From positions 1-64,000 of the forward strand of contig NZ_SELD02000004.1 in assembly GCF_004923205.2 (NCBI RefSeq): 64,000 bases of DNA, read 5' to 3'. Position numbers and translations under genes: made by a program. Every line of letters begins with the position of its first letter. Position 1 is the first letter of the stretch. Shown in pieces: positions 9,316-17,481 of this stretch. The notes beneath the pieces were generated by a model. That model made no database searches, had not been told where the DNA came from, and saw only the letters and a list, made by a program, of their open reading frames with translations. The stretch is from Paracoccus aeridis. GTDB lineage: Bacteria; Pseudomonadota; Alphaproteobacteria; Rhodobacterales; Rhodobacteraceae.

Positions 9316-9358
9316 GTCAAATGACAATGATTGCCCGGCCTTATTCCCGGAGGTTATG
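9316..9358 (-). promoter_or_regulatory. Bipartite LysR-type promoter element upstream of the sulfatase operon (site 1)
   Basis: Read toward the sulfatase, CATAACC (9358-9352) is followed after 26 bases by GTCATTTGAC (9325-9316) and then T, giving a TTGACT -35-like hexamer. On the plus strand the upstream half sits in a T-N11-A motif (T9344, A9356), typical of LysR regulators. The site lies 247 bases before the sulfatase ATG and belongs to the family described in the findings. Confidence 0.65.
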
Positions 9359-9409
9359 GATGATCGCCAATCGCGCGGACTGCCCGGCGAATTCGGCAGC
9401 AGTTCACGC

Positions 9410-9451
9410 TATAACTGCGAACGCCGCCAAGGGGGCCGACAAGTCATTTGA
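9410..9451 (+). promoter_or_regulatory. Bipartite LysR-type promoter element upstream of the StyA-like gene (site 2)
   Basis: TATAACT (9410-9416), 25 bases, then GTCATTTGAC (9442-9451) followed by G. It faces right, 142 bases before the GTG start at 9594, and mirrors site 1, so the divergent intergenic region has one element per direction. Confidence 0.65.
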
Positions 9452-9593
9452 CGTCATTGTCGGCCGCACATCTGATTGCGCAACCGTCTGTGCCGACGGC
9501 CAATTCCCGGATGCATTTCACCGCTGTTCCAAAGCGGGCAGGGAACCGCAGGGGCGAAAAGGACAGGCCGGGCACCAGAGCAAGGAGGGCGAT

Positions 9594-10823
9594 GTGCGAA
9601 AGATCACGATCATCGGCGCGGGCCATGCGGGGCTGCAGCTGGGCACCGGGCTGCTCAAGGCGGGGCACGCCGTCGTCATCGTCACCAATCGCAGCGCCGA
9701 CGAGGTCCGTTCCGGGCGGATCACCTCCAGCCAGTCGATGTACAACATGGCTGTTGGCATCGAGCGCGATTTCGGCATGGCCTTCTGGGACGAGCACTGC
9801 CCCCCGATCGAGGGGATGCACATCCGCGCGGGGCTTGATGCCGACCGGATCATGGTCGATTTCCGCATGCGCATGCCCCCCGGACAGTCCGTGGACCAGC
9901 GCCTCAAGTTCCCCCGGTGGATGGAGGAGTTCGAGCGCCTGGGAGGCCGTCTCCGGATCGAGGACACCAACCTCGACCGGCTCGAGGAGATCGCGGCCAG
10001 CTCGGACCTGACCATCGTCGCCGCCGGCAAGGGCGAGATCGGCAAGCTGTTCGCGCGCGATGCCGCACGCTGCACCTTCGACGCCCCGCAACGGATCACC
10101 GCGCTGACCTATCTTCACGGGGTGAGGCCGCGCGAGGATTTCGGCGCCATCAACATCAACGTCCATCCGGGCGCGGGCGAGATGGTGCATTTTCCGGCGC
10201 TGACCCTCAGCGGCGCCTGCGACATCGTCAACTTGGAATGCGTTCCCGGTGGACCGATGGACGTCTGGTCGGGGATCGACACGCCGGCCCGGCATCTCGA
10301 GGCGACGCTCGACCTGATCCACAGCCATTTCCCCTGGGACGCGCACCGATTCGCCGACGCGCGGCTGACCGACGATCTGGGCGTGCTCGCCGGTCCCGTG
10401 ACGCCCACGGTCCGAAGGCCGGTCGGGTTCCTCCCCTCGGGGCAGCCGGTTCTTGCCCTGGGCGATGTCTTCCTGTTGAACGATCCGATGACCGGCCAGG
10501 GATCGAACAACGCCAGCAAGTGCGCGGCGCTCTATCTCCAGGCGATCGAGGCGCGGGGCGATCTGCCGTTCGACACGTACTGGATAGCGCAGCTGACCGA
10601 ACGGGCATGGGACGAGACGAAGTGGTCGGCACGGCTGACCAACACGATGCTGGCCCCTCCCGCACATGTGCTGGGCATCCTTGCCGCAGCCGCGGAACGG
10701 CCCGGGCTTGCCCAGCAGATTGCCGCGGGTTTCAATGACCCCAGGACCATGGGATGGTATGTCGATCCGGTGCTGGCAAACCGGGTGATCGCCGAAACCA
10801 CCGTCACGGAGCAGGCGGCATGA
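9594..10823 (+). CDS. StyA-like FAD-dependent monooxygenase (styrene/indole monooxygenase oxygenase family)
   Basis: 409-residue group E flavoprotein monooxygenase homologue. The N-terminus carries the FAD-binding Rossmann motif IIGAGHAG (GxGxxG at residues 8-13); residues about 330-355 (LALGDVFLLNDPMTGQGSNN) contain the second FAD-binding GD motif with the PxxGQGxN block typical of StyA. A TIVAAGKG block and the late WSARLTNTMLAPP, PRTMGWYVDP segments also fit. The GTG start has AAGGAGG nine bases upstream. Members epoxidise or hydroxylate styrene, indole and related aromatics with FADH2 from a separate reductase; none is adjacent, so the reductase at 22125 is the likely partner. Its stop overlaps the next start (ATGA). 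Activity on a particular substrate is not shown. Confidence 0.82.
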   Translation: MRKITIIGAGHAGLQLGTGLLKAGHAVVIVTNRSADEVRSGRITSSQSMYNMAVGIERDFGMAFWDEHCPPIEGMHIRAGLDADRIMVDFRMRMPPGQSVDQRLKFPRWMEEFERLGGRLRIEDTNLDRLEEIAASSDLTIVAAGKGEIGKLFARDAARCTFDAPQRITALTYLHGVRPREDFGAININVHPGAGEMVHFPALTLSGACDIVNLECVPGGPMDVWSGIDTPARHLEATLDLIHSHFPWDAHRFADARLTDDLGVLAGPVTPTVRRPVGFLPSGQPVLALGDVFLLNDPMTGQGSNNASKCAALYLQAIEARGDLPFDTYWIAQLTERAWDETKWSARLTNTMLAPPAHVLGILAAAAERPGLAQQIAAGFNDPRTMGWYVDPVLANRVIAETTVTEQAA

Positions 10824-12169
10824 ACAAGGAAATCCGGACCGTGTCGAGCGATGGTTCCCTGATCGAGCGGATGATCGATCTGGCGCTGACCCCCGCGGGC
10901 GACCTGCCGCAGGCAGCTCGGGCCCTCGCGACGCTGTCGCTGATGGATTGGCTCGTCTGCGCGCGCGCGGGCGCGGACGAACCGGTGGGCGAGATCCTGC
11001 GCGCGATGATCGCGCACGAGGGCGGCGTGCCCGAGGCTTCGGTGACCGGCGGCGCCCCCGCCCCCGCGCGCGCGGCCGCGCTGGTCAACGGCACGATCGG
11101 CCACGCGATCGACTATGACGACACCCATTTCGCCCATATCGGCCACCCGTCCGCGGCCATCTATCCGGCCGCGCTTGCCGTGGCCGAGATGGAGGATCTT
11201 TCCGCCGAAGCGGTCTGCACCGCGTTCCTGGTCGGGGCGGAGGCATCGATCCGCATCGGCTGCGTCCTCGGCCGCGAGCACTACAACCGCGGCTTTCACC
11301 AGACGGCCACGGCGGGCGCCTTCGGTGCCACCCTTGCGGCGGCGCGCCTGCTCAGGCTGACGCGGGGCCAGGTCCGGGCGGCGATCGGGCTCTGCGCGTC
11401 GCGGGCTGCCGGCCTTCGCTGCCAGTTCGGCACCATGGGCAAGCCGTACAACGCCGGCATCGCCGCCGCGAGCGGGGTCGAATGCGCGCTGCTGGCCCGC
11501 GCGGGGCTCACCTCTGCCGATGACGGGCTGATGGGGCCGCAGGGCTTCGTGATGACCCATTCCAACCAGCCCGATCCCGACGCCGCCAATGCCGAAGGCT
11601 TCCTGTTCGAGGCGATCAGCCACAAGCTTCATGCCTGCTGCCACGGCACCCACGCGATGATCGAGGTGCTGCGGAACGTGGAGCGGGGTGACCCCGATCA
11701 GGTCGCCGCCGTCACCGTGCGGACCAGCCCGCGCTGGCTGAGCGTCTGCAACATCCCGGTGCCGCGCACGGGTCTCGAGGTCAAGTTCAGCTATCCCTGG
11801 CTTGCCGCGATGGTCCTGCACGATCGTTCGACCCAGGACGACCGGGCTTTCACCGACGCGCTGGCCCGCGACGCAGAGCTTGGAAGGACGGCGGCGCTCG
11901 TCGAGGTGCGGGGGGACGGTTCGCTGACCGAAACGCAGGCAGCGGTCGAGATCGTGACCGTGGATGGCCGCCGGATTGCGGGCGCCCACGACCTGTCGCG
12001 GCGCCCGCCGCTGCCGGACCTCCGCGCCAGCCTCGTCGCCAAGGCGCGCGCCAGCCTCGGGCAGGAAGCCGAGCGGATCATCGGTTCGATCGACATGATC
12101 GACGAACTGTCGGCGCGAGAGATCGGCGCCCTGCTCGTGCTGCAGCCGCGGGTGGCGCGGGCAGGCTAG
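10820..12169 (+). CDS. MmgE/PrpD family protein
   Basis: 449-residue protein with the MmgE/PrpD fold markers: AALVNGTIGHAIDYDDTHF near residue 91, the GHPSAAIYPAALAVAE segment, GFHQTATAGAFGATLAAARLL, and KPYNAGIAAASGVECALLA. The family contains 2-methylcitrate dehydratase, cis-aconitate decarboxylase and iminodisuccinate epimerase, so it probably acts on a polycarboxylate intermediate, but the reaction cannot be assigned from sequence. It is translationally coupled to the StyA-like gene through an ATGA overlap. Its stop converges with the AtoE-like gene, sharing the bases CTAG. Because cis-aconitate decarboxylases in this family make itaconate, a link to the citramalyl-CoA operon at 33.1-37.0 kb is conceivable but speculative. 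Confidence 0.85.
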   Translation: MNKEIRTVSSDGSLIERMIDLALTPAGDLPQAARALATLSLMDWLVCARAGADEPVGEILRAMIAHEGGVPEASVTGGAPAPARAAALVNGTIGHAIDYDDTHFAHIGHPSAAIYPAALAVAEMEDLSAEAVCTAFLVGAEASIRIGCVLGREHYNRGFHQTATAGAFGATLAAARLLRLTRGQVRAAIGLCASRAAGLRCQFGTMGKPYNAGIAAASGVECALLARAGLTSADDGLMGPQGFVMTHSNQPDPDAANAEGFLFEAISHKLHACCHGTHAMIEVLRNVERGDPDQVAAVTVRTSPRWLSVCNIPVPRTGLEVKFSYPWLAAMVLHDRSTQDDRAFTDALARDAELGRTAALVEVRGDGSLTETQAAVEIVTVDGRRIAGAHDLSRRPPLPDLRASLVAKARASLGQEAERIIGSIDMIDELSAREIGALLVLQPRVARAG

Positions 12170-13542
12170 AATGCCTGCCCCAGCGCCAGCAGCACGGCGC
12201 TGGCGACCACGCCGCTGGTGGCGAGAAGGATCAGGCAGTAGCCCATGATGTCGCGGATGCCGAGCCCGGCCAGGGCGAGCAGCGGCAGGGCCCAGAAGGG
12301 TTGCAGCAGGTTCGTCCAGTTCGCGCCGATCGTCATCGCGGTCGTCACCAGTCCCACCGGGATTTCCTTCTGGTCGGCCAGCGCCAGGAAGATCGGGCCT
12401 TGCAGGACCAGGTGGCCGCCGTCGGCCGGGATGACGATGTTGATCAGGCCCGCCGTGAGGAACGTGATCAGCGGCAGCGTCTCGGCGCTGGCTATCCGCG
12501 CAAGGCCGTTCGTCACCATCTCTCCCAGCCCCGAGGAGGTGATCATCGCCGCGATGGCGGCGTAGAAGGGATAGATGATCACGATCGGCAGCACCGAGGC
12601 GGCGGTCCGTTCCGCGGCACGGAGGTACGATACGAGCCCGCGCGACAGGATCAGCCCCAGGCTGAGGACCAGAAGATTGAGGGCGTTGAGATTGAGCGCG
12701 TTCAGTCCGCCCGTCCACAGCGCACGAACGACGAAGGCAAGGCCGATCAGCCCTGCGCCGATGCTGAGGATCCGGCTGCGGTCCAGCCGCTCGGCCGGGG
12801 TGAGGGGGGCGGACGCGGCCTGCGTGCCGGCAGACCCGGCGTCGTCCTGCGCGGGGTCGGGCGCGGCTTGTGCCGGCAGTCCGACCGCCTGGTTCCGCGG
12901 CGGCGTCATGGCCCGCGCGGTCACGACGTGCGAGATCAGGATCGATGCGGCAAGGATCAGGTTCCAGGGGGACAGGATCGTCTGCGTCAGCGGGATCAGC
13001 CCGGTTGTTGCTTCAAGCGGGTGGCCGGGGGTGTTCAGCGTCAGCGGTATGGACGAGGACATTCCCGCGGACCACAGCGTGTAGCCGGCGTAGGCGGCGG
13101 CGATCAGCAGCGGGAAATGGGCGCCCTCGATCCGCCGCGCCACCTCGCGGGCGCAGATCACCCCCACGACAAGCCCCACACCCCAGTTGACCAGCGATAT
13201 CCCCGCCGTGAGCAGGGTCACGAACACCACCGCCCCGGTCGGGGTCGCGGGGATCGCGGCAAGGCGGCGCACGCCGCGCTTGATGACCGGCGTCTCGGCC
13301 AGGGTCGCGCCCGTCACGACCACCAGCGACAACTGCATCGCAAAGCCCAGAAGCGACCAGACGCCGGCGCCGAAATGCGTCATCATCTCGGCCGGGGTAG
13401 AGGGCGTCAGCGCCACGCCCGCGACGAAGACCACGGCCAGCAGCATCACCGCCAGCACGAAGGGGTCGGGCATGTAGCGCCGCACGAGGGTGTTCGTCGC
13501 AAGCGAGATGCGCTGCAGCGCACCCCCGGTCGCCTTGTTCAT
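12166..13542 (-). CDS. Short-chain fatty acid transporter family protein (AtoE-like)
   Basis: 458-residue integral membrane protein with about a dozen hydrophobic segments. Features of the AtoE/TIGR00366 family include the YMPDPFVLAVMLLAVVF start, the repeated GxxxLxxFAMQLSLVVVTGxxLA segment, SLVNWGVGLVVG, and PADGGHLVLQGP near residue 360. A charged cytoplasmic insert rich in Ala, Pro and Asp lies near residues 215-245. Known members move short-chain acids such as acetoacetate or butyrate. Here it is transcribed leftward from a LysR-type element (13593-13634) shared with the divergent LysR gene, so it probably imports or exports an organic acid linked to the catabolic cluster. Confidence 0.85.
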   Translation of the reverse strand: MNKATGGALQRISLATNTLVRRYMPDPFVLAVMLLAVVFVAGVALTPSTPAEMMTHFGAGVWSLLGFAMQLSLVVVTGATLAETPVIKRGVRRLAAIPATPTGAVVFVTLLTAGISLVNWGVGLVVGVICAREVARRIEGAHFPLLIAAAYAGYTLWSAGMSSSIPLTLNTPGHPLEATTGLIPLTQTILSPWNLILAASILISHVVTARAMTPPRNQAVGLPAQAAPDPAQDDAGSAGTQAASAPLTPAERLDRSRILSIGAGLIGLAFVVRALWTGGLNALNLNALNLLVLSLGLILSRGLVSYLRAAERTAASVLPIVIIYPFYAAIAAMITSSGLGEMVTNGLARIASAETLPLITFLTAGLINIVIPADGGHLVLQGPIFLALADQKEIPVGLVTTAMTIGANWTNLLQPFWALPLLALAGLGIRDIMGYCLILLATSGVVASAVLLALGQAF

Positions 13543-13592
13543 GATGGTTCCCCGCTGTTTCCCGGTCCGCAGACTGGATCCCGCGGCCGCAA

Positions 13593-13634
13593 GTCAAATG
13601 ACTACGGCGGACCTGTCCATGACCGCGGGTTATG
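13593..13634 (-). promoter_or_regulatory. Bipartite LysR-type promoter element upstream of the AtoE-like gene (site 3)
   Basis: Read leftward: CATAACC (13634-13628), 25 bases, GTCATTTGAC (13602-13593), then T. The upstream half lies in an imperfect palindrome CATGACC-GCG-GGTTATG (13618-13634) with a T-N11-A motif. It is 50 bases before the AtoE-like ATG and inside the divergent AtoE/LysR spacer, the usual place for LysR self-regulation. Confidence 0.7.
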
Positions 13635-13720
13635 TTTCCGCCCCGCAACGTGACGCAAAGTTGACAGCCGCCCCCGGCGCTCTAACCTCGCGGCGGATCA
13701 ACAGACGGGCGCGCACCACG

Positions 13721-14683
13721 ATGGCCAGCATCAACCTGTTCATGAAGAACAGCCTGACGATCCGGCATATGCGCCTTCTGATCGCCATCGACGACCATCA
13801 CAGCGTGATCCGCGCCGCGACGTATCTCAACCTCACGCAGCCGGCCGTCTCCAAGGCGTTGTCCGGCCTCGAGGCGGGCTTGGGCGCGCAGTTGTTCCGG
13901 CGCTCGAAAAGCGGGCTCGTCGCGACGCAGGTCGGGGCCTGCCTGATCCGGCATGCGCGCCGGGTGGTTCTCCGGATCGAGCTGGCGGAGCGCGAGCTGA
14001 ACGAGATCATCGGCGTCGGCTTCCGCCATGTCTCCATCGGCACGCTTCCCGCCGCCGCGGTGTTCCTAGTGCCCCGGTTCATCGCCCGGCTGGAACGGGA
14101 GACGCAGAACACCACCATCTCGCTGCGCGAGGGGACCATGGACAACCTGCTGCCGGCGCTGCGGACCGGGCAGATCGATCTGGCCGTGGGGCTAATGTCC
14201 AGCCCGCAGCTCGGCTCCGACATCTCGACCGAGGTCCTGCTGGCCGATCCGGTCGTCGCGGCCGTGCGCCGGGGGCATTTGCTGCTCGGGCAAGGCCCGA
14301 TCGCTTGGTCGCAGCTCGAGGGGTTTCCCCTTTTGCTGCCCCCGCCCAACACGCTTGCGCGGGGCGCGATCGAATCCCTTTTCCACAGCCACATGATCGA
14401 CGTGGCCAGCCACAGGATCGATTCGGTCTCGACCATGGCGAACGTGGGCACGCTGCAGCTGACTGATTCGGTGGGGTTCCTGTCCCGGTCGCTGGTCGAA
14501 CATTTCCGCAGGCTCGGCGTTCTCGACGCCCTGCCGCTGGACATTCCGGCGGAGGTCACGCTGGAAATGGGACTCGTCTGGGTCACCGAGCGTGAGCGGA
14601 CCGATGCCCATCTGCTGACGCACAGGCTGCTGAGGGAAACGGCCCTGACCCTCAAGGACCAGCATGAAGACGACTTGGAATAA
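13721..14683 (+). CDS. LysR-family transcriptional regulator (candidate master regulator of the cluster)
   Basis: 320-residue LTTR. The N-terminal winged helix-turn-helix (residues about 14-70) reads RHMRLLIAIDDHHSVIRAA, then LNLTQPAVSKALSGLEAGLG and LFRRSKSGLVAT. The remainder is the two-lobed effector-binding domain (FRHVSIGTLPAAAVFLVP, LPALRTGQIDLAVG). ATG 13721 is chosen because the longer frame to 13490 runs antisense to the AtoE-like gene; an ATG at 13742 is a possible alternative. It is divergent from the AtoE-like gene across a spacer containing a bipartite element, and another element lies directly after its stop, before the ABC importer operon. That position makes it the best candidate to bind the shared sites; the effector is unknown. 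Confidence 0.88.
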   Translation: MASINLFMKNSLTIRHMRLLIAIDDHHSVIRAATYLNLTQPAVSKALSGLEAGLGAQLFRRSKSGLVATQVGACLIRHARRVVLRIELAERELNEIIGVGFRHVSIGTLPAAAVFLVPRFIARLERETQNTTISLREGTMDNLLPALRTGQIDLAVGLMSSPQLGSDISTEVLLADPVVAAVRRGHLLLGQGPIAWSQLEGFPLLLPPPNTLARGAIESLFHSHMIDVASHRIDSVSTMANVGTLQLTDSVGFLSRSLVEHFRRLGVLDALPLDIPAEVTLEMGLVWVTERERTDAHLLTHRLLRETALTLKDQHEDDLE

Positions 14684-14720
14684 CTTCAGGTCATCTTTTC
14701 GGCCGTCGAAGTAAATTGAC
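14679..14720 (+). promoter_or_regulatory. Bipartite LysR-type promoter element before the ABC importer/hydroxylase operon (site 4)
   Basis: AATAACT (14679-14685), 25 bases, GTAAATTGAC (14711-14720) followed by T, giving TTGACT. The downstream half matches GTCATTTGAC at 8 of 10 positions and sits in an inverted repeat GAAGT...ACTTC (14708-14723). It overlaps the last codons of the LysR gene and is 72 bases before the binding-protein ATG. Confidence 0.6.
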
Positions 14721-14792
14721 TTCATAGAGCCGGAATCGAACTCTCCCCCTCAGACGAGCGCCGGATGCGCCGTTCAGGGGAGAGGGGAAATC

Positions 14793-15878
14793 ATGTCGAA
14801 GACTACGAAACCGGTTCTCGGCGGTCTGCTCGCGGCAGTGGCGGCACTGCTGTCCTCGGCCGCCGTCGCGCAGACGACGCCGTGGTATCCGCTGCCGTTC
14901 GACGGCAAGACCGTCGCCGGCGAGGAGGGCCGCTTCGACTACACGCCCCTGAGCGCATCCGAAAAGGCCACCAAGCCCTGGAACATCTGCGTCTCGCTGC
15001 CGCACATGAAGGACCCGTTCTTCCTGGCCATGAACTACGGCATGACCGAGGAGGCGAAGCTGCTGGGCGTCAGCGTCCAGACCTTCGACGCGGGCGGCTA
15101 TGCCCAACTCGCCAACCAGATCTCGCAGGTCGAGAACTGCGTGGCCGGAGGCGCCGACGCGGTCGTTCTGGTCGGCATCGCCCGCGAGGGGATGGAGAAC
15201 CTGCTGTCCGAGCTGAAGGCCAAGAACGTGCCGGTGATCGACGCGGTCAACGGCGTCGCCTCGAAGGACACGGCGGCCCGCGTGCTGACCAGCCCCCGCG
15301 ACGAAGGCTTCCGCGCCGCCAGGTACCTGGCCGAAAAGCATCCCGCCGGCAGCGAGCCCGTGGATATCGCCTGGCTGCCCGGCCCGGCCGGCGCCGGCTT
15401 CGTCGAGGCGTTCAACACGGGCTTCCAGGAAGGGCTTGAGGGAAGCGCCGTCAACGTGGTCGAGACGAAATACGGCGACGTCGGCAAGGAGGTCCAGGCC
15501 CGTCTGGTCGAGGACCTGCTCCAGACCCACCCGGACCTCGACTACGTCGTGGGCACCGCGGTGATGGTCGAGGGCGCGCTGCCGCTTCTGCGCGCGCGCG
15601 GTATCCAGGACCGCGTCAAGCTGGTCTCGATCTACACGACGCCCGGCGTCTACGAGATGATGAAGGCCGGCCAGATCGAGGCGGCGGGCGCCGCCCCCGT
15701 GGTCCTGACCTCGCGCGTGATCCTCGACCAGGCGGTGCGGGTGCTCGAGAACAAGCTGGAATACAGCGACGTCGGCACGCTGGGGCAGGTCTACACCAAG
15801 GACACGATCGGCACGCTCGACCCGCTGTCGGTGCTGGCGCCGAACGGCTTCCGCCCCGACTTCGCCTTCCGTCCCTGA
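14793..15878 (+). CDS. Periplasmic substrate-binding protein, TorT/sugar-binding (PBP1) family
   Basis: 361 residues with a signal peptide ending SSAAVA-Q (about residue 27). The mature protein has the type I periplasmic-binding fold: WNICVSLPHMKDPFFLAMNYG, then GGYAQLANQISQVENCVAGGADAVVLVG, with a hinge near NVPVIDAVNGV. It resembles TorT, the inducer-binding protein of TMAO respiration, but no TorS/TorR/TorC genes are nearby. Instead a two-domain sugar-type ATPase and a permease follow, so it most likely delivers a ligand to that importer. It starts a long operon that includes hydroxylases and a molybdenum enzyme, suggesting the ligand is the substrate of the pathway rather than TMAO. Confidence 0.85.
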   Translation: MSKTTKPVLGGLLAAVAALLSSAAVAQTTPWYPLPFDGKTVAGEEGRFDYTPLSASEKATKPWNICVSLPHMKDPFFLAMNYGMTEEAKLLGVSVQTFDAGGYAQLANQISQVENCVAGGADAVVLVGIAREGMENLLSELKAKNVPVIDAVNGVASKDTAARVLTSPRDEGFRAARYLAEKHPAGSEPVDIAWLPGPAGAGFVEAFNTGFQEGLEGSAVNVVETKYGDVGKEVQARLVEDLLQTHPDLDYVVGTAVMVEGALPLLRARGIQDRVKLVSIYTTPGVYEMMKAGQIEAAGAAPVVLTSRVILDQAVRVLENKLEYSDVGTLGQVYTKDTIGTLDPLSVLAPNGFRPDFAFRP

Positions 15879-15904
15879 TCCGGCCCCGGCAGGAGATCCG
15901 CGCA

Positions 15905-17467
15905 ATGATGTCCCACGCCGTGGCCCGGACGCAGCAGGCAGCACCGTCCGCTGCCGTGCCGACGCTGTCCACTGTCGGGCTGACCAAGCGGTACGGCCAG
16001 CACGCCGCGCTGGACAGCGTTTCGCTGGATTTCCTGCCCGGCGAGGTTCACGTCCTGTTCGGCGAGAACGGCGCGGGGAAATCGACCCTGATCTCCATGA
16101 TCGCCGGGGCGAACACCCCGACCGAGGGGCGCGTCCTGATGGACGGGCGCGAGGTCGCGCTGGGCAGCGTCTCGGCCGCGCGGGCGCATGGCGTCCGGGC
16201 CGTGTTCCAGGAATTCTCGCTGATCCCCTGGATGACGGTGGCCGAGAACATCACCCTGGGCGAGGAGCCGCTGGCCGGTCCCGCGCCCCTGCAGCGGGTG
16301 GTGGGTTTCCTGTCCAAGTCCGGTGCCACGGCCGAGGCGCGGCGGCTGATCGACGATCTCGGCTTCGAACTGGACCCGCGCGCGACGGTCGCGTCGCTGA
16401 CGCGCGGCAAGCAGCAGATGGTCGAGATCTGCAAGGCGATGCGGGTGCGTCCGCGCGTCCTGATCCTGGACGAGCCGACCGCCTCGCTGTCCGAACACGA
16501 CGCCCGCGCCCTGTTCCGGCTGATCCGCCGGCTGCAGGACCAGGGCACGGCGATCATCTATGTGACCCACCGGATGCACGAGATCCCGCTGATCGGGAAC
16601 CGGCTTTCGGTCCTGCGCGACGGCAGGTTCATCGCGACGGTTCCCGCCGACACGCACGAAGACCGGCTGATCGAGCTGATGACCGGCCGGAACATGGAAA
16701 AGGTCTATCCCCGGCCGCGCGCCGACCTGGGCGACGTGCGGCTAGAGCTGCGGGGGGTTTCGCTCGACCACAAGCCGGGCGTGCCGGATATCGAGGGCAT
16801 CGACCTCGCCGTCCGCGCGGGCGAGATCGTCGGGATCGCGGGGCTGGTCGGCTGCGGCAAGTCGAACCTCGCGCAGGCCTGCTTCGGCTTGCGCCGGATC
16901 GTTTCGGGCGAGGTTCTGGTGGACGGGGTGCCGCTGGTGCCGCGCCATCCCGCCGACGCGATCGGGCGGGGGCTGTGGTACCTGCCCTCGGACCGCAAGA
17001 ACGACGGGCTCGCGCTGGAACTCACCGCGCACGAGAACATGATCCTGTCCGGGCTGCGCTTCGGCGCGTCGCGCGGCGAGATGCTGAAGCCCCGCCGCGA
17101 GGCGCGGCAGCTGTCGCAGGTTTCCCGCATGGTCGAGTTCGACGGCCGCAGGCTCGGTGAGCCGGTCGCGAGGTTCTCGGGCGGGAACCAGCAGAAGATC
17201 CTGCTCGCCAAGAGCCTGGTGCAGGACGTGAAGGTCTATGTCTTCGACGAGCCGACGGTCGGCGTGGACATCGGCGCCTGCCTCGCGATCTATCGCTGCC
17301 TGGCCGACCTGAGCGCCCGGGGCGCCGCGATCCTGCTGGTCTCGTCGAACCTGCCAGAGCTGATGGGGCTCACGCACCGCATGCTCGTGATGAGCGGTGG
17401 CGACATCGTCGCCGAGTTCGATCGCGCCGACTACGACGAACACCGCATCCTTGAACAATTCTTCTGA
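15905..17467 (+). CDS. Sugar-type ABC transporter ATP-binding protein (two NBDs, RbsA-like)
   Basis: 520-residue protein with two tandem nucleotide-binding domains. The first (residues about 20-260) has Walker A GENGAGKST and Walker B VLILDEPTASLSEHDA with a relaxed signature LTRGKQQMVEI. The second (about 270-510) has Walker A GLVGCGKSN, signature FSGGNQQKILLAK and Walker B VYVFDEPTVGVDIG. This duplicated arrangement is that of RbsA/MglA importers. It starts 26 bases after the binding-protein gene and ends 14 bases before the permease gene. It energises uptake of the ligand bound by the TorT-like protein. Confidence 0.92.
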   Translation: MMSHAVARTQQAAPSAAVPTLSTVGLTKRYGQHAALDSVSLDFLPGEVHVLFGENGAGKSTLISMIAGANTPTEGRVLMDGREVALGSVSAARAHGVRAVFQEFSLIPWMTVAENITLGEEPLAGPAPLQRVVGFLSKSGATAEARRLIDDLGFELDPRATVASLTRGKQQMVEICKAMRVRPRVLILDEPTASLSEHDARALFRLIRRLQDQGTAIIYVTHRMHEIPLIGNRLSVLRDGRFIATVPADTHEDRLIELMTGRNMEKVYPRPRADLGDVRLELRGVSLDHKPGVPDIEGIDLAVRAGEIVGIAGLVGCGKSNLAQACFGLRRIVSGEVLVDGVPLVPRHPADAIGRGLWYLPSDRKNDGLALELTAHENMILSGLRFGASRGEMLKPRREARQLSQVSRMVEFDGRRLGEPVARFSGGNQQKILLAKSLVQDVKVYVFDEPTVGVDIGACLAIYRCLADLSARGAAILLVSSNLPELMGLTHRMLVMSGGDIVAEFDRADYDEHRILEQFF

Positions 17468-17481
17468 GGAGCCGAACCTCG

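Noticed and set aside
9316..9451. Reading the GTCA-N2-TGAC palindromes as FNR/CRP sites
   Set aside because: FNR boxes are TTGAT-N4-ATCAA, as at 59919. The catabolic sites have GTCATTTGAC with a fixed upstream ATAAC half, which fits LysR promoters better.
14793..15878. TMAO respiration sensor component TorT
   Set aside because: No torS, torR, torC or torA is nearby. The following ATPase and permease genes indicate an importer.
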